Positions 23,124 through 33,762 of a stretch of 64,000 nt of DNA are shown here, one piece after another (the first letter of the stretch is position 1; each line of letters starts with the position of its first letter). A program made the translations under genes and the position numbers. The notes under the pieces were generated by a model that did no database searches, was not told where the DNA came from, and was given only the letters and a program-made list of their open reading frames with translations. Origin of the DNA: Deroplatys truncata (Eukaryota; Arthropoda; Insecta; Mantodea; Mantidae); assembly GCA_030765065.1 (NCBI GenBank), contig CM060984.1:1250001-1314000 (forward strand), written 5' to 3'.

Positions 23124-23605
23124 TGTGGCATGTGCACAGATAGTCTTGTTAAGACGCTCTCTGGATACCGAAGCATGGCAGTTTGTCTGTGAGTAGGGGC
23201 GATTCAGGGGAAACAGTGTCATTGGAAGGGATATGGCGTTACTGACGCTTGGGGTGTTAGCGTGGCTTCTGTGTCATTCTGTGAGTAGGCTTCGAGTGAG
23301 ACGGACGGGCAACTGCCTAAGACATGGCGTCCTCGCCCGGCAGACACATGGGGTAAGAAATCTTTTTATAATAATCTACCAGCTATCCATTCTCTTGTAG
23401 TTTTAATTATGATAGTGTAGAGTTCCTTTCCTCTCCCTTCAGCCAGATATTATGTTGGTGTAATAATATTTTGTGATTTAACTTAAGCTACGTCCTTCGT
23501 CGTTGCCTCGTAATGTAAAGTGCTTTGTTTGATTTAACGATCCCTCTCGCAAGCGAGTTGCTCCCATCTGCATTTCTAAGTTAATATAAAGTGAGGCATA
23601 CGACA
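23124..23605 (+). repeat. 5' LTR of the gypsy element
   Basis: 482 bp, TG...CA ends. A TTTTTATAATAATC box (about 23363-23376) is a possible core promoter element. CTCGCAAGCGAG forms a small perfect inverted repeat and is kept in all three LTR copies of this family in the window. Confidence 0.95.
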
Positions 23606-24717
23606 ATTGGCGGTGGCGCCAGGTATAATTGAATTTGTTGTGAGATTTTCAAGTGCAAAATTTTTTCCCTCTAAAATGTAACGGTTTCTAGCCCTCCACG
23701 TGGTCGCGAAAAATCTAAATTTGTTTCTGGCTTAAGGGTAAGGATTTTTATGCTTTAATTTGTGATTCTCTTATTCTAAATTTTGTTACTATCATATCTG
23801 AAAGTCTGGTTTCGAAATTTTAATTTTGAGCTCATTTTTACATTTTTTCCATTGTCTGCCGGCGTGACGCTAAAACTTCTGACTTCATGTTCCCCTTGTT
23901 TTGGCTTCATTTCCTTTAAATTGTATTGCTGTGCTAAGTGGTTCGTGCTGGTTATTTTCAAACATATTTTTGTGAAAGTTGAATTGTGAAACGAGTAAGA
24001 TAACGAGCGAGATAGTTGTAGCTTTGAAAATGTGCTCGAAACGTGTTGGCCATCTAGTTGAAAATCTTGTTTTCTGTGCTTATTAGCAGTGGTTTGGAAA
24101 CGTATAACTTTATATTCCACTGATTGTGATTTCTAGCTGTTTACTATACTTTTCTGGGACATTTTTCGTGTAACTTTTATGTACGCACGTGTGTTATGTA
24201 ATTCCCGCGTGGTCGTGCATTTCAGCAATAATTTTAGCTTGTGAAACCAGTCTTCCTCAGCACGTTTTTGGCGCGTTTATTTGCGTGTGTATATCAGGTG
24301 AGATACATTTGTTTTAAAAGAAAAAAGAGAAGTTTTGTGTGCTACATATAAATTACAAGTCTGTATTCTGCTTCTTTTGAGATAATGTTAGCGGTGGTCA
24401 CAGTAGGTGTGACGTGGTTTTTTTTTTTAACTTCCAGTTCGAGGTTTCTCACTGAAGACATTTTGCTTTTCTTCCATGTGTTCATTCTGATTAAATATCT
24501 TGGTATTATGTCCAAGTGGCTTGTGTAGACGCGTGTTGGTATAATTTTCTGATATTTCGCCGCGGGCGCTTAATTGTATTCTTTCTGCAACTGTTTTATT
24601 TGGCTATGTTCTGATCTTGCTACTTACATTCATGTGATGCTATAAGTGTTTAGTTTGGTGTAATCTGTATCGCTGTGTCATTTTGTTTATTTACTGGTTA
24701 CTTTTTGTGCTGCAATC
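23606..24717 (+). other. gypsy leader with putative primer-binding site
   Basis: Right after the LTR and two bases is TGGCGGTGGCGCCAGG (23608-23623), the position and TGG start expected of a tRNA primer-binding site; I cannot name the tRNA. The rest of the 1.1-kb leader has no convincing open frame. Confidence 0.6.
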
Positions 24718-25771
24718 ATGCCTAAGCGACGTACTGCACAGAAATCTGATATAGCAATTGTTCCAGTTAGCGAGCACAGTGAAGTAGAATCTATGTCCAG
24801 TGTTAGTACGCCTGTTGTTACTCAGTTACTAGCGATGTCTAATCCGCCTGTCGTGGCCCGTGCAACGCAGTCAGCTGTCTGCCGCCCGGTCATTGACCCA
24901 TCTTACTTCGAGAATTCCAGCAGGTTGTCGGCGCATGAATTTCTGCAGAACTTTGAAATGGTCGCTGCTGCTAATGGCTGGTCAGAAGAAATGAAATTGA
25001 AATGCTTTCCATGCTATTTACGAGATACTGCTGCATCATGGTTTCAAACTTTTCGCCATCGGCACCCTCACCATGATTGGGTTTTCTTGTCTACACAATT
25101 TTTAAATGCATTTCAGATAACAAACCGGAGTGATATTCTGGAAATGAAACTCAGACAGCGGGTACAGTTGGATGATGAACCTGTTATTAGTTACATCTAT
25201 GACGTGCTATATTTATGTGACCAAGTCAACCCAGCTATGTTGCAGTTGGAACAAATTAAACACTTGCTTAAAGGTTTTAGACCTCTGTATGTACAATCTT
25301 TATTGCCATTAAATCCTCAAACTGTTGATGAGGTAATACAAATCATTCGACGAGTGGATAAAGCACAGTTTTATATGCAGAACCGTGAACATCTAGTGTC
25401 TGCTCAATCTCGGGCTGCAGTGGTTACGCCACCCTCTGTTCTATTTAATACTGCATCTGTTCCTGCTGTTACTTTACCAGCTTCTCCTCAGCCTTTTCAG
25501 GCTTCTTCTCTTGTGGGCGTACCTATCGATCCTATGCATCAGCTGATTGATCGTGTGGAACAGTTATGTAACAGAGTTAACCAGTTTCAGTTACCATCTT
25601 CGGAGAGAACTTCCCAGCATTCACAGCTTCCACGGTCATCTGACTTCAACCGGAGGGATCCACCCATCACCTGCTATAGATGCAACAGGCAGGGCCACCT
25701 GGCTCGCTTTTGCCGGAGCCGCCTCCCGCAGTCAAAAAACGACTGGCGCCGAGCCTCGCGCGACGAGACGT

Positions 25772-25773
<2 letters not shown>
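24718..25773 (+). CDS. gag: Gag polyprotein of the Ty3/gypsy element
   Basis: 351 residues from the ATG at 24718. Gag coats and packages the element RNA in the cytoplasm. Residues of about 60-240 look like a retrotransposon Gag (capsid) domain, with the usual W/F-rich helical blocks (CYLRDTAASWFQTF, KLRQRVQLDDEPVISYI). Near the C-terminus is one CCHC zinc knuckle, CYRCNRQGHLARFC (from residue 319, spacing C-x2-C-x4-H-x4-C), which binds RNA. The frame is intact. It ends with TAG at 25771-25773 and overlaps pol, which lies in the -1 frame. Pol was probably made as a Gag-Pol fusion by frameshifting at 25734-25740. Confidence 0.93.
25734..25770 (+). promoter_or_regulatory. -1 programmed ribosomal frameshift signal (gag/pol)
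   Basis: A AAA AAC (25734-25740) is a canonical X XXY YYZ heptamer in the correct phase of the gag frame (codons TCA-AAA-AAC). A slip of one base enters the open pol frame. Five bases downstream a GC-rich stretch (GGCGCCGAGCCTCGCGCGAC) offers short inverted repeats that could act as the stimulatory structure; I did not fold it. Use in vivo is inference. Confidence 0.7.

Positions 25774-25827
<54 letters not shown>
25774..25827 (+). repeat. (CAG)18 microsatellite inside the gag-pol junction
   Basis: Starts immediately after the gag stop codon. In the pol frame it is read as GCA, giving 19 alanines followed by four prolines, between the frameshift site and the protease. Confidence 0.97.
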
Positions 25828-25829
<2 letters not shown>

Positions 25830-27025
25830 CCACCACCGCCCACCAGCATGGCTGCACCTCAACGGGATGTGTCTGCATTATCAGGTCAGATATTGCAAGT
25901 TCCTGGTCGTATTGCCCAGACAGAGCTCTCCATCTTGCTCGATACAGGAAGCGCAGTGAGTATTGTGAATGCTGCACATGTTCTTGATCATTCTACATTA
26001 AAACCTATAGAGATGATGCTCCGCACTGCAGGAAACAAGTTACTTGATGCGTCTTACCACACTGTGTTAGATTTCCATATTAATGATGTTCTTTTTCAGG
26101 AGGATGTACTAGTTGTGAAAGAGTTGTCCCATGATTTGATTTTAGGCAATGACTTTTTGCAGACCCATGATGTTATAATTGACTATGCACATAATCTGAT
26201 AACCCTGAAATCTTCTAAGAATGATGCGTTCAGTATACCAATAACCCTAACACAAGAACCTTTTGTTGATATGGCAGTAAACCCTCTCCAAGATGATTGT
26301 GCAGATTCTGGTGTTAAAATGGCAGTTATGAATGATGTTAAAATTCCACCTCTGTCTACATGCTATATATCAGTTAAGCCTTTGTCATCCATTAGCAATG
26401 AGGTTATGTTTGAACCTGCTCTTAACATAATGCAAAGGAAGAATCTGTCCATTCTACCGTTATTGTGTCATTCTGCCTCTGAACTTACTATTCCAGTGCA
26501 TAATAATACTTCAGTTCCACAAACATTGTTTGCAAATACAGTCTTAGCCAAAGCGTATGATGTTGCACTCGTCCAGAGTAATTCTGTTTTATCATCCGAT
26601 GTTACTCCTCTACCAGCTCCAAATTGTAATTTTAATGTTAATGGTAAACTCCTGGAAACCCAAAAGGCTGACTTACATGCTTTGTTATTGAAATATAGTG
26701 ATCTTTTTGCCACAACATTACAAGAACTTGGTACTACGGAAGTTGCAGAATTTGATATCAAAGTAAATGACCCTAAGCCAATTAAGCAAAGACCATATAG
26801 AGTTCCTCATAAACAAAAGGAAATTATTGCTAAGCAAGTTAAAGAGATGCAAGATGCTGGCATTATCAAGGAATCACAGTCCTCCTGGGCTTCTCCTGTA
26901 GTACTTGTCAAAAAGAAAGATGGCTCCATGAGATTTTGTGTCGACTATAGAAAATTGAATGCTGTTACAGAGACCACCTCTTTCCCTTTACCATTGACAG
27001 ATGATTTGTTAAGTTATTTGGGTAG

Positions 27026-29353
27026 GCTAAATGGTTTGTCTCATTAGATTTACTGTCAGCATACTTTCAGGTACCTATTGCAGAGGATAGCCAGAAATAT
27101 ACCTCTTTTGTTACTCTTCAGGGTCAATATCAATTTACACGCTTGAGTTTTGGGTTGGCAAATGCCCCTAGGTTTTTCAGTTACATCGCAGACAAGTTGT
27201 TAGGCGATTTGAATTTTAAAAAGGCTATTGCATATCTGGATGACATTGTTGTTTTTGCTAAAACCTTTGAGGAGTTGTTACAAAATCTTGAGGCTGTTTT
27301 TCAACGTCTGGATCACCACAAGTTTAAACTTAAACCAGAAAAATGTTTCTTCGCCATGCAAAAGATCAAACTCTTAAGCTTTGAAGTTTCTAAAGATGGC
27401 ATTTCACCTGATTCTGACAAAGTTGTTTCCATTCAAAATTTGCCTCGTCCTAAAAATGTTCGAGATGTGAGAAAAGTTTTGGGATTGTTTAATTTTTACA
27501 GGAAATTCATCAAGGACTATGCTAATATTGCTCAACCACTAATTCAGTTGACTAGGAAGAATCAAAGTTTTATTTGGGGATCTGATCAGCAAACTGCATT
27601 TCAAAATTTGAAGGACTTATTAGTTTTGGCCCCTGTCTTAGCTCACTATACTCCTGGTGCTTATGCCGAACTACACTCTGATGCCAGTGGACTAGGGGTT
27701 GCCTCAGTGTTGTATCAGAAGATTGATAATGTGTTGAAACCAGTGGGCTATGCTTCGAGGACACTATCTAAATGTGAACGTAATTACAGTGTTCCTGAGT
27801 TGGAATTGTTGGCCATCCTGTTTGGACTTACCCACTTCCGCAGTTTTGTTTATGGCTACAAGGTTCATATTGTATCTGATCATCACTCCCTTTGTTATTT
27901 AAATAATTTGAAAGATTTGACTGGGCGTTTGGTACGATGGAGTTTGAAATTGCAAGAGTTTGATTATACCATTTCTTATAAATCTGGCAAGAAACATCAT
28001 GATGCTGATACTCTATCGAGATTTCCTGTGTTACAACCTACAGAAAGTGATCTTGAACAGCTTGATGAACTCCCCACATGTTTGCTGTCATCAGTTGAAG
28101 TTGCTGACCACCAGAAGAAAGATACTGGGTTACTTGAGCTTATTAATGCTCTCCATGATCCTCTGTCAGCCCCTGCTAAGCTTCAGAGACAAGTTTCCAA
28201 CTACACATTCAAATCAGGTGTTCTTTATCGTAAAAATGCTGGCTCCACTGGCCCTCTCCATCTGCTGGTTATTCCAGAAGCTCTAAAACATGAAATTCTT
28301 TCTTCATGTCATGATGATCCTCTTTCAGGCCACTTAGGATTCTCCAAAACATTTGCCAAAATTCACTCCAGGTATTACTGGGTTGGTATGAAGAAAGATA
28401 TTGAACATTTTGTCCGAACCTGTCCCAGCTGTCAAACAAGAAAAGGACCGAAGAATCAGAAACCAGCAGGCTTATTACAACCAATTCCGGTTACATCTGT
28501 AGGCGAACGGTGGGGTATTGATTTGCTTGGGCCTCTCCCACGCTCAAATTCTAGACACAAGTATGTTGTCGTTGCAACCGAGTATGCTTCTCGCTGGGTC
28601 GAGTCTGCGTCGCTTTCTTCAGCAACAATCCCTCAGGTTGCTAAATTTATTTTGCATAACATCATCTGTAAGCATGGAGCCCCTGCTGCCTTGTTATCTG
28701 ATCGTGGCTCAGTTTTCTTAAGTGAGGTGACACAAGAATTGTTGAGATCTCTATCAGTGTCTTCCAATTTCACCAGTGCTTATCATCCAGCTTGCAACGG
28801 ACTTACTGAAAGATTTAACCAAACCCTCTTAAATATGCTCAGCCATTTTGTGGACAATAATCAGAAGAATTGGGACTCAATTTTGCCCTATGTTATCTTT
28901 TCGTATAACTCAAGTTTTCAAGAGTCTACTAAATTTTCACCCTTTTTCTTGATATATGGTCGAGAACCTTCTTTACCTAACCAGGTTCAGCTACAAGCTA
29001 TGTCTAATGACCTTTTTGTGAGACAGACATTGCAAGAGATTCAGAAGGCACGGGAGGTTGCTGTTGCTAACATTACAAAGCAGCAGGTGAAGCAAAAAGA
29101 AGCATTTGATGCTAAACATAGAGATGTGGTTTATAATGTAGGTCAATTAGTTAAAGTTTTCACTCCCATTAGGAAGAAAGGTAAATGTACAAAGTTGCTA
29201 CATAGATATTTTGGCCCTTTTGAAATTATCCGACAGATCACTCCTGTTACCTACCTTGTTGGTCGACCTCATGCTCCCCGTACCAAACATCAGAGTGTTC
29301 ATGTGTCACGCCTTTACCCTTACTATGATCCTGTGGGTCCTTATAGACTGTAA
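27026..29353 (+). pseudogene. pol: Pol, second part: RT palm, RNase H and integrase
   Basis: Continues RT in a shifted frame. Numbering from the ATG at 27143: RT catalytic YLDD at 31-34; RNase H about 165-295 with Asp180, Glu219/221, Asp246 and Asp287/289; integrase zinc-binding His390, His397, Cys427, Cys430; integrase catalytic Asp460, Asp520 and Glu556 with 35 residues between the last two (DD35E); a GPF-type module in the C-terminal domain (HRYFGPFEIIRQITPVTYLV, about 687-706). All key residues are present and no further stop occurs until TAA after codon 736, so only the upstream frameshift inactivates it. No chromodomain is apparent, and no env follows. Confidence 0.92.
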
Positions 29354-31544
29354 AGTCTGAGTTTCTGATGCTTAATTAAGCTTTACTTTTCAGGAATATG
29401 TGATATGAATGTCTCTGCTAAATTACAAGTGTATTATTATTTTGGGTGTAACTTAAATTTTCAATTATGTTTTGGGAACTGCAAATCATTTGTTTTGTTG
29501 TATTATGCTGCAGGAATGTGTTTCATGTGTACTATGTGCTTAATTGAGCTTTCATTTTCAGGATTGTTATGTGACAATATTGTTTTGAGTAATGATGTGA
29601 TGTTGTTTTGTTGCATTCGGTTTGATTTGATATGATTTGATTTGATTTGATTTGATTTTGGGTTTCATAATGATGCTGTGATTTTTATTTGCAGAAAATT
29701 GTTGCATGAATAGTGTGTGTATTTGAGGTTATGTGATATATGTGAGATTTCCTCGGTGGGAGTGCCAAAGAGTAACCCCGATGGTGTAGTGTGAGATTAT
29801 GTGAGGAATAAGAGTTGAGATTTGCCTCGGTGGAAATGCCAAAGAGTAACCCCGACGGTGTTAATGAGATGAGGAGAGATGAGAAGAGATGAGATGATGT
29901 CAGCTTCAGTGGAAGTGCCACAGTGTAATCCCGACAGTTGTTGTATGATTTCAGAGATTTTGGCTTATTGGTGTTGCTGTAACGTGCCCAGTATAGCGTG
30001 TGTGATGAATTCACACGAGAGATTAAATGGATGGAAATGATTGTAATGTGAATAATTTTTTTTTTCTGTTTATGCAACAAGTTTATTACCATCTTAGATA
30101 GCAAATTTTAATACCAACTGTTTTCCAGCTTAAATTTTCATTTGGAGGATGTGGATGCAACAGTATAATGTCATGTTATTTGTGTAATTCCTGAAATTTT
30201 AATGTGATTTTTTGAAGGTTATGCCTATGTTAGATGTTTTGAATTTGCAGCATGTTAAATGAGACACGTCAGTGAAGATGTTTTGTTTTGAAGAGACAAT
30301 TGAAAGTTGCGATAAAGATGATGATGATGATTGAAGTAATGATCGAGATTGCACTATATTACTGATGATGATTATGAAAGATGTTGATAATAATGAGATG
30401 AGAAAGATAGTGATGTGGACGAGCAGTTGTATTGGTGACAAGAGTAGGACAATAGTAGTTGAAAGCATGTCACGTGGCGTAGTTTAGAGATGTATTGTGG
30501 ATGTAGTTTGTAGTGATGCATACACTAGTTTGAGTAGATAGTTAAGTGAGTGTTGTGTGTAATTTGGGCCATGGTCAGTGTGAATGAGTTCATTTCATTG
30601 TCATGTGGGATTGTTTTGTAAGTGCACTTACTTTCTTTTGTTAGTGATACCAGCTGGTTATTAAGATTTAATATTGGGATCCCAAAATAAGGTTATGTTT
30701 CATTTCTGTCATGTTCATGTATTCTGAGTCTGTTTTACTGTTTTATTTGGATTGTGAAGCATTGTAAGTTAAACTTTGGATGGCAACTCTGTAAAATTTC
30801 GTTCTTATGCCAATTTGTACTTATTTTTTTTCTCTTTCTTTGCCCCATGTCAAAAGAATTTTTAGTGTAAACTTTTCAACCTTTAAAATCTTTAATTGTA
30901 CATGACATACCATTCTTTTTATGTGTGATTGTTTGTTGGAGCACCCTGTTTATTGTGTGGTGGTTTTGTTTTAGTATTTTGCTGTGGCGGAGAGCGAGAA
31001 AATCCAAGAGCATCCCCGGAGCACACCAGAAGTCAAGAAACAACACAGGGAAGCTGTCGGGCAGCCACTACTCTGCCGTGGCATAAGGAGCCACTATGTC
31101 GGGGGGCAGTCCAAGCCAGCGACTGCCCACCCTGTTGTCATCACCAGAGACCTGCAGTGATGATTCTACACCAGGACAAATCGTCGTTGTGGGCACTGTA
31201 TAAAATCACCCACAAACAGTTACAGCAGACCATCGATATTTTGCGCAGTGTAGTGTGCCTGTGAACTGAGGCAGCGTGGTGTGTGCGTGTGCGGGATGCC
31301 CAAGTATAAGTGCATTAACAATACTAGTCGACAGCACTTCAGTTTCTCGTGTCTCCACATCACCCAGTACCATTGTGTCGTCGTCTGGGTGCTTATCACA
31401 CATGTATATTATTGTTATATTTTGGTTCATCACACATGTGTATGTCATTTTTGTATGTCATTTTGTTTTGTTATTTTCATGTTTCTTGTTATATTTATTT
31501 TCCTTATGTCGACGAGGGCGTCGACTTCGGTGGCCAGGGGGAGA
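29354..31544 (+). other. Long 3' non-coding region of the gypsy element
   Basis: About 2.2 kb between pol and the 3' LTR without a convincing gene. It contains a (TTTGA)n stretch (about 29621-29657) and three spaced imperfect repeats around CGGTGGAAGTGCCA...GTAACCCCGA (about 29752, 29826, 29906). A GATGAT stretch lies near 30316. It ends in the polypurine tract AGGGGGAGA (31536-31544). Nearly all of it is conserved in the truncated copy at 10404. No trace of an env gene is recognised. Confidence 0.75.
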
Positions 31545-32026
31545 TGTGGCATGTGCACAGATAGTCTTGTTAAGACGCTCTCTGGATACCGAAGCATGGC
31601 AGTTTGTCTGTGAGTAGGGGCGATTCAGGGGAAACAGTGTCATTGGAAGGGATATGGCGTTACTGACGCTTGGGGTGTTAGCGTGGCTTCTGTGTCATTC
31701 TGTGAGTAGGCTTCGAGTGAGACAGACGGGCAACTGCCTAAGACATGGCGTCCTCGCCCGGCAGACACATGGGGTAAGAAAACTTTTATAATAAATCTAC
31801 CAGCTATCCATTCTCTTGCAGTTTTAATTATGATAGTGTAGAGTTCCTTTCCTCTCCCTTCAGCCAGATATTATGTTGGTGTAATAATATTTTGTGATTT
31901 AACTTAAGCTACGTCCTTCGTCGTTGCCTCGTAATGTAAAGTGCTTTGTTTGATTTAACGATCCCTCTCGCAAGCGAGTTGCTCCCATCTGCATTTCTAA
32001 GTTAATATAAAGTGAGGCTTACGACA
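31545..32026 (+). repeat. 3' LTR of the gypsy element
   Basis: 482 bp, matching the 5' LTR apart from a few positions (for example GACAGACGGG versus GACGGACGGG and GGCTTACGACA versus GGCATACGACA). Followed by the target duplication ATAT. Confidence 0.95.
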
Positions 32027-32030
32027 ATAT

Positions 32031-32980
32031 CAACAACAGATTAGAAAAAGTAAAAGAAAGCAGTTTTCCGTAAAAGAAAAGTTAAAAATCTTAGAAGTTG
32101 ATAAAGGTCTAAAAAAATTTGATATAGAGAACAAATAATCAATGCATCTATGCTTGTCAAATCAGATTCTATTCGTCTGCTGATTTTGAACAAATAGACA
32201 AAGCTGTTTCATGTAAGAAGAAAGTTGAAATTGATGGACCAATGTTGTGTATCAACATTCAACTTAACCCACTTCAAAGGCAGTATGGGATTGTTGATTG
32301 CACTGCGAGTGCAGAAGTCAACAGTTGAGGGAGGCGCTCCAGATGACATCCCTGATTATTGGTTAATATGGACATTCAAGATGCTTCAAAGGAATACAAT
32401 CATGTCCTGTGAGTACTGCAACAACCAAAGAGCCTGAATGACTGGTGAAAAATTTCATTCTTGGTCTGTTGCACTGGAAACGAAAATAAAAGTAGCTAAA
32501 TGAAAAATCCTGCTTTTAATAGACAACTTTCTCCCCATAAGAACATCCCAAGCCACATGGAATTTTGCCGAACTGTACCTCCATCCTGCAACCTCTTGAC
32601 CATGCTACTGATCATGACTGATTCACAAGAATAGCCATTGGTGGAAATACAAACATATGAAGTTTAGAAGCCATAGAAATGGACATCTTTGCGCTAAAGA
32701 ATTACCACTGACTGGAACAGTTGGACTCAGAAATGTGAGAAAAGCAGCATTCCTGCAGACATCTCACCAGAAAACTTCATTGGTATAAACAGTACAGTGA
32801 TTGTAGGAGTAGACATATCAACAGTGTGACATGAATGGAAGTGATGATTGTGACACCAGTGATCATCTGTTGTCGAAGTGGTAAGTGTTGCTAATGAATT
32901 ATGGATTTTTTTTGTCTGCACAGAAAAATGTCCCTGACAATCTCCAAAAAGTGCAAGTTGCATGTACAGTACTTGGAGGA
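32031..32980 (+). pseudogene. pogo/Tigger-like transposase pseudogene
   Basis: Decayed transposase with stops and frameshifts. Pieces in order: a CENP-B-type N-terminal helix-turn-helix region (QFSVKEKLKILEVDKGLKKF, just right of the gypsy insertion), FEQIDKAVSCKKK (about 32185), FKMLQRNTIMSCEYCNNQRA then MTGEKFHSW (about 32370-32460), a DDE-core piece KILLLIDNFLPIRTSQ (about 32500), and VRKAAFLQ (about 32740). These match the usual Tigger order (DNA-binding helices, AWMT, the LLLVDN catalytic strand, the FRKAGF end) by recall of the family; no alignment was run. The gypsy element separates it from its presumed 5' end at 23.0 kb. Confidence 0.6.
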
Positions 32981-33762
32981 ATCAATTGTGAAATGATATT
33001 AGACTTTTTCTAAAAATAGAAGCATTTGTAGGGTATATTCATAGTGCATGAGCTTACTACATATTAATTATGCTATGTTGCCTTAGCAGCAAATTTTCAA
33101 CGTATTGTTTCCTTCCATATCCATTTGTAACATACACATTCCATTTTTAAAAAAAATTGATACAGCATCATATTACATTTAAAAGTTGCTATTTTGGTCC
33201 TTTTAAGATAAAAATATTAAATGACTAATTTAACAAAATTTCAAAGTACCCAGAAATTTGTTATAATGGCATTTGACTTTAGTTTGTTGGACCATTGTAC
33301 TGATGGGGGAGCAACACGATGCAGCATGGAGGCCTTTGTTACCAACTGCTAAAAACATTTTTTTCTTCAAGGAAGGAATAAATCACTTCTAACTACTTTA
33401 AAATAAGGAGTCTATGTAGATAAGTGCTACACTATTGTTTCAACAAGTTTCTTAAAAATAAAACGCCTGGTTTAGATTTTATCTACCCTCTTATAAGGTA
33501 TACAAACTTCCAAAATATATCGGACTTAATCATAGAATAAGAGTGAGGCTGGAACAAATTTCAATATGCTATTTGTTGGATTATTATATTTCCAACTGCT
33601 ACAACATAAATGTGAGAGTTATATTAGAATACCCAATGCTGCAGCAGGAGGCTTTTAAACTCCAACGGTAACTTAATTTGCCTCCGCTGTTTTTTATGAA
33701 ATTATTATACAATGGTTTACAAGACTTTCATCTTCCACTTATAATTTAATTTTGTAGAGGCC
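32981..33762. other. AT-rich spacer, no gene seen
   Basis: Probably the 3' remainder of the pogo-like element plus flanking DNA. No terminal inverted repeat was identified with confidence. Confidence 0.4.

Larger units (their letters stand above)
25680..27047 (+). pseudogene. pol: Pol, first part: protease and start of reverse transcriptase
   Basis: Open frame in the -1 frame to gag; true translation would start by frameshift near 25740, so the ATG at 25680 is incidental. Residue numbers count from that ATG. After the polyalanine run (residues 32-50) comes a retropepsin-type aspartic protease with the active-site DTG at about 88-90 (LLDTGSAVS) and a later LILGNDFL motif. From about residue 360 begins the reverse transcriptase, with ASPVVLVKKKDGSMRFCVDY, the typical Ty3/gypsy fingers region. 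The frame ends at TAG 27045-27047 in the middle of RT. The RT sequence continues in another frame from about 27026, so a single small insertion/deletion at about 27020-27026 disables an otherwise well-kept pol. A consensus or assembly error is an alternative. Confidence 0.9.
23124..32026 (+). mobile_element. Full-length Ty3/gypsy LTR retrotransposon
   Basis: 8903 bp, bounded by two 482-bp LTRs that start TGTGGCATG and end ACGACA, and flanked by the 4-bp direct repeat ATAT (23120-23123 and 32027-32030). Order: 5' LTR, 1.1-kb leader, gag, -1 shift site, pol (protease, reverse transcriptase, RNase H, integrase), 2.2-kb non-coding region, polypurine tract AGGGGGAGA (31536-31544), 3' LTR. RT before integrase places it in Ty3/gypsy (Metaviridae) and not Ty1/copia. 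There is no env frame. The LTRs differ at only about half a dozen positions, so insertion is recent. One frameshift in RT (near 27020-27026) breaks pol. It inserted into a pogo-like element. Confidence 0.97.

Noticed and set aside
25667-25977. Cysteine-, leucine- or alanine-run frames opposite the CAG tract
   Set aside because: They are antisense translations of the triplet repeat.
29405-29635. 76-codon frame after pol as an env remnant
   Set aside because: No signal peptide, cleavage site or recognisable envelope motif; it is a short cysteine-rich frame in AT-rich DNA.
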